Source: Candidatus Poribacteria bacterium (GTDB lineage: Bacteria; Poribacteria; WGA-4E; WGA-3G). Taken from it: 64,000 bases of DNA. A program made the position numbers and the translations under genes. Positions 18,037-27,040 of this stretch are shown piece by piece. The stretch is taken from NCBI GenBank assembly GCA_026710795.1, contig JAPOQK010000012.1, positions 33,823-97,822 on the forward strand, read 5' to 3'. Under the pieces are notes generated by a model, which saw nothing but the letters and a program-made list of their open reading frames with translations, was not told where the DNA came from and did no database searches. Position 1 is the first letter of the stretch. Each line of letters opens with the position of its first letter.

Positions 18037-18708
18037 TTAGGCTGTAATACAGCCATCTTTGAGAGTAAAGACGCGTTTTGGTGCAGTATTATTAGTACGC
18101 ATAAACCTTTCTGGAAGTTCAGGATCGGATGTTGCAACTAAAACAGTAGTGCCTTGAAAATTGAGCGTATCAAAAAGCGTAAGCATTTCAAGTGTAAGAT
18201 TTGGATCAAGAGTTTCTGTGGGTTGGTCTGCTATTATTAGCAAAGGACTATTGATAATTGCCCTTGCAATTGCAAGTCGGTGTCGTTCATTGCTGGATAT
18301 TTGACTTGGCTTAGATAGTTTATGATGGATTAACCCCATTTGATGTAATAGATTATCTACATTTTCATGTAATATCCTTATTTTTGTTCCGATGAGTTTC
18401 TGAGGAATTGCCAAGTTTTGTTCAACGGTTTTGGTATCAACAAGGTTGCAATCTTGAAATACTATACCTATTTTTCGTCTGAAAAATGGCAGTGTAGATG
18501 GGGTAAGATCTGCAAGTGACTGACCGAGTACATTTAAGGAACCCGATGAAGGTATTAATGCACCGTAAATCATTTTGAGTAGCGTTGTTTTGCCTGCCCC
18601 GCTTTCACCAACGAGGAATCCGTATTCACCGCGTTCAAGACGAAAACTCGCTCTTTCCAGTACACTTAAATTATTATAACTGAAACTTACTTGATGAAGT
18701 TGAATCAT
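18037..18708 (-). CDS. ftsE: FtsE-like ABC ATPase with altered catalytic residues
   Basis: ABC-type ATP-binding subunit paired with FtsX. Length 223 is normal. Walker A (GESGAGKTTLLK) and Q-loop (GIVFQDCNLV) are intact. Three hydrolysis motifs are not: the signature normally LSGGEQ reads ISSNER, the Walker-B Glu is Gln (LLIIADQPTETLDP, codon CAA), and the switch His is Ser (VLVATSDPEL, codon TCC). In studied ABC proteins the Glu-to-Gln change alone allows ATP binding but blocks hydrolysis. The gene is followed by ftsX and preceded by topA, and I see no frameshift or other sign of decay, so this looks like a functional non-hydrolysing version rather than a pseudogene. Confidence 0.88.
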   Translation of the reverse strand: MIQLHQVSFSYNNLSVLERASFRLERGEYGFLVGESGAGKTTLLKMIYGALIPSSGSLNVLGQSLADLTPSTLPFFRRKIGIVFQDCNLVDTKTVEQNLAIPQKLIGTKIRILHENVDNLLHQMGLIHHKLSKPSQISSNERHRLAIARAIINSPLLIIADQPTETLDPNLTLEMLTLFDTLNFQGTTVLVATSDPELPERFMRTNNTAPKRVFTLKDGCITA

Positions 18709-18774
18709 AATTGATTACATACAAAATGGTGGCATGTTTTTAGCATACACAGATAACTTGAGTATATTGTAGAA

Positions 18775-21051
18775 CTACTGAGGCGTATTCGTGTAATCAC
18801 AGGATTTTGATGCACAAGCGTGTATTGGATCACCCGTTTTTTGCGTCTTTTCAACGATATATGGAGCATTACATTTTGGACACGGTTCAGCAATCGGTTT
18901 ATCCCAACTTGCAAACCCACAAGTAGGATAGTTGCTGCACCCGTAGAAAACCTTACCCCTCTTACTTCGACGTTCACCTAAGTATCCATCACAATCCGGT
19001 TCCGGACAATCAACTCCCATGGGAATAGGTTTTGCATTTTTGCACTTTGGATAACCGCTACATGCCATGAAGCGTGCACCAGCACGACTCTGCTTAATCA
19101 GCATCACTTCACCACATTTATCACAGAGCGTATCTGTTTCTTCTGGTTCAGCGGCAGTGGAATCATCACCGTTCAACGCCTTTATATTTTGACATTCTGG
19201 ATAGTTGGAACAACCAAGAAATCGACCATATTTTCCCCATTTTATAATCATATTTCCACCGCACTTTTCGCACTTCTCATCTGATTCTGTTTCCATTGCT
19301 TTCCGTGCTTCATACATCTTGTCAGGTGCTTCTTTCAGTGCATCTTGAAATGAGGGGTAAAATTCTCCGAGTGTGTCTACCCAACTTGCTTTCCCTTCTG
19401 CAATTGTATCAAGTTTCAGTTCCATATCTTTCGTAAATTCTACATCAACTATGTCTGGAAAACCGTGTATCAATAGTTCGTTAACAAGTCTACCGACATC
19501 CGTGGGAATTAGTCTTCGCTGCTCTTTTACAATGTATTCTCTTTCTTGAATAGTTGAAAGAATTGCTGCATAAGTACTCGGTCTACCGATCTCTTTGGCT
19601 TCTAATGCTTTGACAAGGGTTGCTTCATTATATCGGGGTGGTGGCTGTGTAAAGTGTTGTTTCGGTTCCAATTTACGTAATTCCAGCACATCACCTTCGT
19701 TGACATTCGGTAAATTTACATTTTCATCACTACCGTTGTTTTCGTTGGCGTTAACATCATCTTGTCCTTCCATATATACGCGTCTGAAACCATCGAACTT
19801 AATTACAGAACCTGTCGCTCGGAAGAGATATTTACCAGCTTCAATGTCAATCGTGGTAGCATCTAAAATTGCGGGATTCATTTGACTTGCTAAGAATCGT
19901 TTCCAGATTAAATCGTAGAGGCGGAACTGGTCATTGCTGAGAAATGGTTTTAGTGTTTCAGGAGGTCGGAGATTTAATGTGGGTCGAATTGCTTCATGTG
20001 CATCTTGTGCTCCCTTTTTACTTTTGTAATTTATCGCACGCGTAGGCATGTAGTCTGAACCGTATTTGGATTTAATATATTTACGCGCGGCAGTGAGAGC
20101 ATCCTGTGCAATCCTTGTTGAATCGGTACGCATGTAAGTAATCAGACCAACAGATCCCTCGTCTCCGATATTAAGCCCCTCGTATAATTGCTGTGCAATA
20201 ACCATTGTCTTTTTTGCTGTATAACGAAGTTTACGAGATGCTTCCTGTTGTAGAGTGCTTGTAATAAATGGTGGAACTGGCTTTTGTTTTCGTTCCCGTT
20301 TTTGCACTTTTGTTACGATGTAATTCTGTTGTTTGGCATCTTCTGTGATTTCATTTGCGCGTTCTTCATCAATACGGAATCCGTAATTATTGATTTCTCC
20401 CTTCTTAGACGCTATCTTATGTAATTTGGCAGGAAACAGATGTTCTTTAGGTGTAGGTGTCAAAGTTGCATTGATAGACCAGTATTCTTCCGGATTGAAT
20501 GCTTCAATCTCCGCTTCACGTTCACAGATTAATCGAACAGCAACAGATTGCACCCTTCCTGCACTTAAACCAGGTTTAACACTACTCCATAAAATGGGAC
20601 TGATCTTCCATCCAATAAGTCTATCTAATACACGCCGTGCTTGCTGGGCATCAACAAGTGCTTGGTCAATTGTTCCGGGATTTTGAATCGCTTCTAAAAT
20701 TGCGCTTTGTGTTACTTCGTTGTATACAATGCGATATATAGGTTTCTTTATTTTTTTCAATTCGGTCGCAAGATGCCAACATATTGCTTCGCCTTCTCTG
20801 TCAGGATCTGCGGCAAGAAAGATACAATCAACCTTTTTTGCTTTTTCTTGTATCTCCTTAACAACCGATCCTTTACCACGAATCATCACATATTTTGGAG
20901 TGAAGTTGTTATCAACATCAACACCAAGTTCTCTTTTTGGTAGATCGCGAATATGTCCAACGGAGGAGTCAACAATATAGTCTTTTCCCAATATTTTTTC
21001 TATAGTTCTTGCTTTGGCTGGTGATTCAACTACTACTAATGATTTCGACAT
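18775..21051 (-). CDS. topA: DNA topoisomerase I (type IA)
   Basis: Relaxes negative supercoils. The TOPRIM domain starts SLVVVESPAKARTIEKILG and carries LAADPDREGEAICWH; the active-site Tyr is in GLITYMRTDSTR near residue 305. After the core (ending near 580) there are four C-terminal zinc-ribbon modules, each with Cys pairs (for example CEKCGGNMIIKWGKYGRF and CDKCGEVM). The last two modules are more divergent. Length 758 fits the family. Start ATG at 21051. The neighbours downstream on the same strand are ftsE and ftsX, 66 bases away, so read-through is possible. Confidence 0.95.
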   Translation of the reverse strand: MSKSLVVVESPAKARTIEKILGKDYIVDSSVGHIRDLPKRELGVDVDNNFTPKYVMIRGKGSVVKEIQEKAKKVDCIFLAADPDREGEAICWHLATELKKIKKPIYRIVYNEVTQSAILEAIQNPGTIDQALVDAQQARRVLDRLIGWKISPILWSSVKPGLSAGRVQSVAVRLICEREAEIEAFNPEEYWSINATLTPTPKEHLFPAKLHKIASKKGEINNYGFRIDEERANEITEDAKQQNYIVTKVQKRERKQKPVPPFITSTLQQEASRKLRYTAKKTMVIAQQLYEGLNIGDEGSVGLITYMRTDSTRIAQDALTAARKYIKSKYGSDYMPTRAINYKSKKGAQDAHEAIRPTLNLRPPETLKPFLSNDQFRLYDLIWKRFLASQMNPAILDATTIDIEAGKYLFRATGSVIKFDGFRRVYMEGQDDVNANENNGSDENVNLPNVNEGDVLELRKLEPKQHFTQPPPRYNEATLVKALEAKEIGRPSTYAAILSTIQEREYIVKEQRRLIPTDVGRLVNELLIHGFPDIVDVEFTKDMELKLDTIAEGKASWVDTLGEFYPSFQDALKEAPDKMYEARKAMETESDEKCEKCGGNMIIKWGKYGRFLGCSNYPECQNIKALNGDDSTAAEPEETDTLCDKCGEVMLIKQSRAGARFMACSGYPKCKNAKPIPMGVDCPEPDCDGYLGERRSKRGKVFYGCSNYPTCGFASWDKPIAEPCPKCNAPYIVEKTQKTGDPIHACASKSCDYTNTPQ

Positions 21052-21285
21052 ATCTATTCAGAGATTCCTTAAATGTTATTTGTTTTAATTTCGTTGAGAG
21101 TTCAGTCGCACTCTACCTAATACGGTGGTATATTCCTATATCATAATGGTTTATCTAATGGGTTTATCTATTTAAAACGTCTAAAATCTAATTAAGTGAC
21201 AGAAAAAGGGGAGATTCGGATATTTACACAAGTTCGACATTGTGTAACAGGAAAACAGGGTGTGAGACGATGCCAATTTGGTATA

Positions 21286-22059
21286 TTAATAAGCAAATGA
21301 AATTAGGTCACTTAATAACTGCCGCATACCTTTACGGTGAACGATGTGGTCAATGAATCCATAGGCAACCAATGATTCTGCTTTTTGAAAGTTCTCTGGT
21401 AGTTCTTCCTGTAAACTCGCGACTGCTAATGGACCAGCAAACCCTATTCTTGCCCCCGGTTCAGCAACAATCACATCCCCAAGTGAACTATAACTTGCAG
21501 TCGCACCACCAAAAGTTGGATCAGTCATGACCGAAATATAAAAACCACCTTTTTTGGCGTATTCAGTGCATGCCGCAGCAGTTTTTGCCATCTGCATGAG
21601 TGCTAAAGTGCCTTCTTGCATACGCATGCCACCACTAACAGATACGATAATAAGTGGCAATTGGGTTTCACATGCATGCTCAATGCATCGGGTTACCTTT
21701 TCACCGATCACAGCACCACAAGTACCACCAATAAAACCTACATCTCCAATTGCAATGGCAACCTGATTACCACCAATGTTCGCAGTACCTGTAAGCATCT
21801 CAGAACGTAGTCCAGTTTTTGCAATGTCACGTTCAAGTTTATCTGGATATTCTGGAAATTCTAATGCATCAATAGAATAAAGATTGGTATCAGTTTCTTC
21901 AAAACTATCTGCGTCGACGAGTAGATTAAGCCGTTCATGAGCACTCATTGGATAATGTGCATCACAAGCAGGACAAATCTTTAGGTTTTGTGTTAATGCT
22001 TCAATTTCAATGTCCGTGGTGCAAAATCTACAGGTGAAGGTTTTAGGAGTATTATCCAT
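21286..22059 (-). CDS. accD: Acetyl-CoA carboxylase carboxyltransferase subunit beta
   Basis: Beta subunit of the carboxyltransferase that makes malonyl-CoA for fatty acid synthesis. The N-terminal zinc ribbon has CRFCTTDIEI and CPACDAHYP; the crotonase-fold body contains GFIGGTCGAVIGEK and SVSGGMRMQEGTLALMQMAK, both typical of AccD, and ATASYSSLGDVIVAEPGARI with FAGP. At 257 residues it is somewhat shorter than the usual 280-300, mainly at the N-terminus. The alpha subunit gene is not in the window. Only a weak ribosome site precedes the ATG. Confidence 0.93.
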   Translation of the reverse strand: MDNTPKTFTCRFCTTDIEIEALTQNLKICPACDAHYPMSAHERLNLLVDADSFEETDTNLYSIDALEFPEYPDKLERDIAKTGLRSEMLTGTANIGGNQVAIAIGDVGFIGGTCGAVIGEKVTRCIEHACETQLPLIIVSVSGGMRMQEGTLALMQMAKTAAACTEYAKKGGFYISVMTDPTFGGATASYSSLGDVIVAEPGARIGFAGPLAVASLQEELPENFQKAESLVAYGFIDHIVHRKGMRQLLSDLISFAY

Positions 22060-22564
22060 TTTTCTTTAGAGGTGTATTTTCAAGCTTTTACCTCTTAATG
22101 ATACTACTTACTTTATGGGTTTGTCAACTTAATCAACTAATATCACAGGTTTATTTAGTTTTCGGATTTTTCGGATATATTTTCCACAATTCAATATAAT
22201 CTCTTGTATATCGTGTAGAGAGAAGCGAAGACTATATCTTTTAATTTAGCCTTACATTGTTTATCAGTATGTGCTAAAAATTGTGACCTTTTGCACGTCA
22301 CTGTGACGTATTGAATCCAGTCAGGATAAGGAATGTGACGCGAATTTTGCTTTTTTTAATTTGATCCTTTTTGGTCTTTTTCTTCTCTTGATCTAACTTC
22401 ATAATTTGTAAGACATGAAACTTAGAAAACCCATATACAGTCCCTGATATAATCCTATATTCTAAACATACGTTAATTATATAGTATCTTTTTGTGGATG
22501 TCAAATTAAAAAGTGAAATGTTTATTGGATATATATTGGTATTTTATGTGTATATTAAATTGTG
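22060..22564. other. AT-rich gene-free DNA with a small palindrome
   Basis: No supportable gene; the 68-codon frame on the minus strand (22298-22504) is low-complexity. A hyphenated palindrome ACGTCAC-T-GTGACGT lies at 22295-22309, and further TGTGAC words occur at about 22282 and 22334. They could be regulator half-sites, but no promoter can be placed with confidence. Confidence 0.4.
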
Positions 22565-22688
22565 TTGTCTGAACCAGGATTACAAGATTTTCAGGATAAG
22601 AAATCGCGACTGGGAGAGTGCTCCTACAGAATATAAAATGTCGGAGGTCGCTACGCTCGCTCCGACCTACGAAGACTGGTTCAGACAA
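22565..22688. mobile_element. MITE-like element with 13-bp terminal inverted repeats
   Basis: TTGTCTGAACCAG at 22565-22577 and its exact reverse complement CTGGTTCAGACAA at 22676-22688 bound a 124-bp segment without coding capacity. Inside are an ATTTTCAGGAT stretch, a CTCCTACAG stretch and a complete REP palindrome (22640-22670). The left end recurs in opposite orientation at about 63350-63387, and the internal part recurs at 63633-63703. No clear target duplication is visible. Confidence 0.6.
22640..22670. repeat. REP-like palindrome, copy 1
   Basis: 31-base sequence GTCGGAGGTCGC...CTCCGACCTAC whose ends pair (GTCGGAG/CTCCGAC) around a GCTACGCTCGC centre. It is nested in the MITE-like element. 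Near-identical copies lie at 22755-22785, 63613-63643 and 63882-63912. Confidence 0.75.
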
Positions 22689-22754
22689 TAAACGGTGAAT
22701 CCATTAAACATCTATCCATTCCAACGACACGTATCATTTCATTGGGTTTCCCAT

Positions 22755-22785
22755 GTCGGAGGTCGCTACGCTCGCTCCGACCTAC
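22755..22785. repeat. REP-like palindrome, copy 2
   Basis: Exact second copy of the 31-base palindrome, preceded by CATTGGGTTTCCCAT and located just downstream of the minus-strand LamG gene, where it could act as a transcript-end hairpin. Confidence 0.75.
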
Positions 22786-22821
22786 AAGAGACTCTAACAC
22801 TAAATTGACAGCTATGCGTTC

Positions 22822-23583
22822 TTAGTGAATTAACCCAATTCTTTTGATGTGTCCCCATTTTGTTGTCAGTTTATCTTGGGGAGCAACGTCTAAAAACTCA
22901 TCAAGACCTCCACCTAAGGCGGAAATTTCGTTTTCGTCTAAAGCGCGAGAAAAGACCGCAGCGTCATCAATTGCACCGCCATATCCCTCTCCACCTTCAC
23001 CGCCAAGTCTGTAGATTTGATTTATCCCACGCGTTTCCTGAAAGTCAGTTTCTTTTACCATTTCACCATTTACATAAATTCTGTAATTCTTACCGTCACT
23101 TTGGACAACAGCGTGTGTCCATACATCTTTCTTGATGACACCGCCGTCTGTTTGGCACAATATTGTCCATCCACCAACTTGTCCTCTCCAAGAAAGTAAT
23201 CCTTGGTCTTTATTAACAAAGAAGGTATTATGTCCGGAAGCACCGGGTAAACTTCGCCATATATGTTGCCATGCACCACCTTCAAAGGTAGGATTTATCC
23301 AGACAGAAATTGTAAATGGATCATTTTTGAAGAGATCCGCATGTAAGGTTTCAGATGCTTGCATCTCAACATGTGTCCCTACATTAAGATGGATAGCATC
23401 TTTGAATTCACCTGTATCCCATTTTGAATCTCCTTTAATTTCACCATGGTTTTCATTTCCAGAACTATCTTCAGCATTACCGTCAAATGAATAGTATGCT
23501 ACCAATGCATCTTCAGCCAGAACACTAACAACCGGTATACATAAAAGTAAAGCAAATGTCAGAAAAAATAATAACTTTTTCAT
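22822..23583 (-). CDS. Secreted LamG (concanavalin-A-like) protein with KLTTxWGxIK tail
   Basis: 253 residues. Signal peptide LLFFLTFALLLCIPVVSVLA with cleavage before EDALVAYY. The body is a LamG-like jelly roll: LVAYYSFDGNAEDSSGNENHG, FTISVWINP, WTHAVVQSDGKNYRIYVNG and the closing IDDAAVFSRALDENEI segment are all hallmarks of LamG/laminin-G-like carbohydrate-binding domains. The C-terminus ends DKLTTKWGHIKRIGLIH, a short motif also found at the ends of the two ConA-like proteins at 30723-32154 though the domains differ. A ribosome site AGGAG precedes the ATG. The ligand is unknown; extracellular glycan binding is the family expectation. Flanked by dispersed repeats on both sides. Confidence 0.82.
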   Translation of the reverse strand: MKKLLFFLTFALLLCIPVVSVLAEDALVAYYSFDGNAEDSSGNENHGEIKGDSKWDTGEFKDAIHLNVGTHVEMQASETLHADLFKNDPFTISVWINPTFEGGAWQHIWRSLPGASGHNTFFVNKDQGLLSWRGQVGGWTILCQTDGGVIKKDVWTHAVVQSDGKNYRIYVNGEMVKETDFQETRGINQIYRLGGEGGEGYGGAIDDAAVFSRALDENEISALGGGLDEFLDVAPQDKLTTKWGHIKRIGLIH

Positions 23584-23792
23584 TGAAACTGCTCCTTATA
23601 GTAATATCTCTAATGATAATGAAATTATATTAAGGTTATCATTATTAAGGTGTCAACATGAATTGTACAATTGTTAACTTAATCTAACATATATGATAAA
23701 AAATGTCAAATTATGTCCGAAGGGATCAGGGATATTTAGTTTTAAGAATTGTCTGCAGTTGCGTGTTACCAATAGTTTATCACGTAGGCAAT

Positions 23793-23911
23793 CTGTAGGA
23801 GCGACCTCCGAGTCGCGATATAAACACATTTATGTGGAAAATGGGTAACGGTCGCGACCAGTAAATCAACGGTATGAATGCCTATTGGCATTCCCCGGGT
23901 CGCTCCTACAG
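23793..23911. mobile_element. Small inverted-repeat element (possible MITE)
   Basis: CTGTAGGAGCGACC at 23793-23806 is exactly complementary to GGTCGCTCCTACAG at 23898-23911, enclosing about 90 bases that contain GTCGCGA-type words but no gene. The same CTCCTACAG end occurs inside the element at 22565-22688. The rest of the spacer 23584-24013 is AT-rich with no gene seen. Confidence 0.5.
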
Positions 23912-24013
23912 AAGAAACACCAGATTAAAAGGATTCATTTCCTTAAGTTGACACCTATTGGCAAAGCGAAGAGATTACATCCAGAAGTCTGGTATGAATC
24001 TGAATCAAAGAAT

Positions 24014-26041
24014 TTACGACAATTGTTTCAGGATGAGATTTCCATACACATCAACATGTGCGAAGAAATTGGGAGGGACGACAGTCGTCGCGCTAAATTC
24101 GGTGATAATTGCGGGACCGTCAATTCGATTACCCGGCACTAACGACTCACGACGATAATAATTAGTAGAAATATAATGACCTTCAAAGAAAACAGGAATT
24201 TGTGACATGAGTGCGTCGGTTGGATCAATATCTGATACCTGTTCTGGAATTAGTTCAGGTTTATCAGTTACAACGAATGCATTTATCCGTAAATTTACTA
24301 CCTCTACCGTTGCTTCAGGACGGGAATAACTGAACCGACGTGTGTGCAGGGCATGGAACTTATTCACAAAATCGGTTTCTCCATCAGAATAAGGGATATT
24401 CAACTCATAAGATTGTCCATCATATCGCATATCAAGAGAACGTTCTATTTTTACCTGCGAAAAACTATATCCCTCTGATTTCATGTCAACTTCTGCTCTG
24501 TTAATTAATGTATCAAAGCCGTTCTCCAATTGTCTTTGTAAATTTGTGCCGCTGTCTGTTTTCAATAGCACAGTCTGTGAGTAGTCTTTGACAATATCTG
24601 CATAGAGCATTCCAAAAGCCGAAAGCAGTCCCCCGTGAGGAGGAATCAGTACAGTACGTATCCCGAGGTTTTCTGCCAGAAATGCGGCGTGTAAACCACC
24701 GGCACCACCAAACGATACAAGTGTAAAATCGCGTGTATCAAATCCTCGTTCAACAGAAATAACTTTAATTGCACGTTCCATTGTCGCATTGGCAATCTTC
24801 AAAATACCGTCTGCAGTGTCAATAGCCGATAAACCAATCTTCTCAGAAAACTCTTCAAAATAATGACGTGTCTTGTCTGCAGCAAGAGACATTTTTCCAC
24901 CTAAAAACTGTGTCGGTAAAATACGACCTAAGAAAAGATTTGCATCGGTAACAGTGATTTCTTCACCATCGTTACCGTAACATATAGGACCAGGATCAGC
25001 CCCTGCACTTTCGGGTCCAACACGTAATGCACCGCCTGTATCTACAGTTGCAATAGAACCACCACCAGCACCGACTGTATGAATGTCAATTAATGGAACT
25101 TTGATAGGCAATCCGCTGATAGTACTTTCAGTCGTCATAGTGATTCCATCTTCACATAGACTGACATCTGTAGAAGTTCCACCCATATCAAATGTAATAA
25201 TCTTTTCATATCCAGCAGTTTTGGCAACATGGTATGCCCCGATGACACCACCTGCCGGACCAGAAAGAACAGTTCGAATACCAGCAGCTTCAAAATTACT
25301 TGTTGAAATACAACCACCGTTTGATAACATCAGACGGAACGATTTGGGAAAACTCTCTGATTCCGTTAGTGTTGATAAATGCTTCTCTAAAGTGGGACGG
25401 ATATACGCATTTGCAACAGTCGTGCTGAAACGTGCATATTCACGGTATTCAGGTAGGATTTCGTGTGAACATGATATAGGGATATTTAGTGAAGAAAGAT
25501 GTTCCGCTATAATCTTTTCATTCTTCGGATTTACATAAGAAAAGAGTAGACATATAGCGATTGCATCTAAATCTAACGATTTTAGATGTTTTGTAAGCAA
25601 TTGTAAATCGGTGTCTGATATTTCAGTATGAATCTCTCCAGTGTGAAGTGTACGTTCCTTGATTCCGAATCTACGTTCTGCTGGTATGAGAGGATCAGGA
25701 CGTTCTACGAAAATGTCGTATAGATTATGACGTGCCTGCCTACCGATTTCTAATACATCCTCAAAACCCTTCGTAGTTATAACTGCTATACGCGCGCCTC
25801 TACGTTCAAGTAGTGCATTTGTAGCAACAGTGGAACCGTGGACGATATCAACATCATCAAAAGAATTGATGTCGTGCATTTCCAGTATTTCACTAACACC
25901 TTTGATAACTGCGAGTGCAGGATTATGTGGTGTAGAAAGAACTTTGTGAGTAAAAAGAGAACTATTCATTGACATAACAATGTCAGTAAATGTGCCACCA
26001 GTGTCTACACCGATTTTTTTTATTTCTGTAGGTTCTTGCAT
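24014..26041 (-). CDS. Hydantoinase/oxoprolinase subunit A family protein (HyuA-like)
   Basis: ATP-dependent amidohydrolase subunit of the HyuA/acetone-carboxylase-beta family. The N-terminal phosphate motif KKIGVDTGGTFTDIVM and the second motif TFDMGGTSTDVSLCEDG near residues 288-305 define the actin-like ATP site; VGAGGGSIA and SAGADPGPICYG are family signatures. Length 675 is normal. Enzymes of this family usually need a B subunit encoded next to A, yet none follows: the gene runs into repeat DNA. It is the last gene of a minus-strand unit after a BMP-type binding protein and a 2-hydroxyacid dehydrogenase. The exact substrate (hydantoin, oxoproline or other) cannot be assigned. Confidence 0.85.
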   Translation of the reverse strand: MQEPTEIKKIGVDTGGTFTDIVMSMNSSLFTHKVLSTPHNPALAVIKGVSEILEMHDINSFDDVDIVHGSTVATNALLERRGARIAVITTKGFEDVLEIGRQARHNLYDIFVERPDPLIPAERRFGIKERTLHTGEIHTEISDTDLQLLTKHLKSLDLDAIAICLLFSYVNPKNEKIIAEHLSSLNIPISCSHEILPEYREYARFSTTVANAYIRPTLEKHLSTLTESESFPKSFRLMLSNGGCISTSNFEAAGIRTVLSGPAGGVIGAYHVAKTAGYEKIITFDMGGTSTDVSLCEDGITMTTESTISGLPIKVPLIDIHTVGAGGGSIATVDTGGALRVGPESAGADPGPICYGNDGEEITVTDANLFLGRILPTQFLGGKMSLAADKTRHYFEEFSEKIGLSAIDTADGILKIANATMERAIKVISVERGFDTRDFTLVSFGGAGGLHAAFLAENLGIRTVLIPPHGGLLSAFGMLYADIVKDYSQTVLLKTDSGTNLQRQLENGFDTLINRAEVDMKSEGYSFSQVKIERSLDMRYDGQSYELNIPYSDGETDFVNKFHALHTRRFSYSRPEATVEVVNLRINAFVVTDKPELIPEQVSDIDPTDALMSQIPVFFEGHYISTNYYRRESLVPGNRIDGPAIITEFSATTVVPPNFFAHVDVYGNLILKQLS

Positions 26042-26080
26042 TAGTTGGATTGTATTAGTGGTATGAGTTTTTCTGTTATA

Positions 26081-27040
26081 TTACACAACAACATTTTGTG
26101 GATTGCCTTCTAAATATGCTATGATGTTATCAACAGCACCTTCATTGAGTAGATCAACACCTTCGGGAGTCATGTCTGCACAATGTGGGGTTAAAATCAC
26201 CTGTTCACATGCTAAGAGTGGGTGGTCTTTAGGTGGTGGTTCTTGATCATATACATCGACAGCGGCACCAGCAATTTGCCCTCTGTTTAAAGCATGAACC
26301 AATGCGTCAGTATCCAAAACTTGTCCGCGTGCTACATTAATTAAGAGAGCATTTGGTTTCATCATAGCAAGTTCGTTTTCACCTATTAAACGATAACTCT
26401 CAGCAGTCAGTTTTACATGTAGACTGACAACGTCAGACATTCGCAGCAAATTTTCAAGTGTCACATATTTAATTCCAAGTTGTTTTGCCCGTTCATCAGA
26501 CGGATTATATGTCCAGGCGATTACATTCATACCGATAGCATTTGCCAGTTTTGCCATTATTGAACCGATATGTCCTGTACCAACGACACCGAGTGTTTTT
26601 CCTTGTAGATAAATGTTATCCATGCGATGCCATTTTCCTGCTTTCATACCTGCAGTCATAAAAGAAGCACGTTTAGCAAGTGCAAACATTAAACCGAAAC
26701 TATGTTCTGCAACAACGGGTGCAGTTCTGCCGGGTTGGTTACATACAGTAATCCCCCTATTTTTCGCCTCAACAAGATCAATCATATCTGTTCCGATTGA
26801 ACAGAGAGAAATCATTTTCAGTTTTGGTAGATACTTCAACACATCTGCATGCCATTTTACCATTCCACGTGAATTAATAAGAATATCAGCATCAGCAGCA
26901 CGTTGGATTTTTGCGTCGGAGGATTCTGGACGATCTGTATATAAGGTAACCTCTCCATAGGGTGCTAATCGTTCCAGATGAGGTGAACCTTGAATTTGAG
27001 GGGGAGAGTCACCGGGGACAACAATCTTGAGTTGGTCCAC
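26081..27040 (-). CDS. D-isomer-specific 2-hydroxyacid dehydrogenase family protein
   Basis: NAD-dependent oxidoreductase of the phosphoglycerate-dehydrogenase-like fold. The nucleotide motif GVVGTGHIGSIMAKL is near residues 150-164. Catalytic Arg lies in NVARGQVLD, Glu in DVYDQEPPP and His in LTPHCADM. Length 319 is typical of the short members that lack regulatory domains. The start is GTG, overlapping the stop of the upstream binding-protein gene by one base (TAGTG), so translation is coupled. Its place between a nucleoside-type binding protein and a hydantoinase-like protein suggests a shared catabolic route, which is inference. Confidence 0.87.
   Translation of the reverse strand: MDQLKIVVPGDSPPQIQGSPHLERLAPYGEVTLYTDRPESSDAKIQRAADADILINSRGMVKWHADVLKYLPKLKMISLCSIGTDMIDLVEAKNRGITVCNQPGRTAPVVAEHSFGLMFALAKRASFMTAGMKAGKWHRMDNIYLQGKTLGVVGTGHIGSIMAKLANAIGMNVIAWTYNPSDERAKQLGIKYVTLENLLRMSDVVSLHVKLTAESYRLIGENELAMMKPNALLINVARGQVLDTDALVHALNRGQIAGAAVDVYDQEPPPKDHPLLACEQVILTPHCADMTPEGVDLLNEGAVDNIIAYLEGNPQNVVV

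Noticed and set aside
18705..18977. 90-codon frame over the 3' end of topA
   Set aside because: It is a shadow of topA zinc-ribbon codons in another frame.
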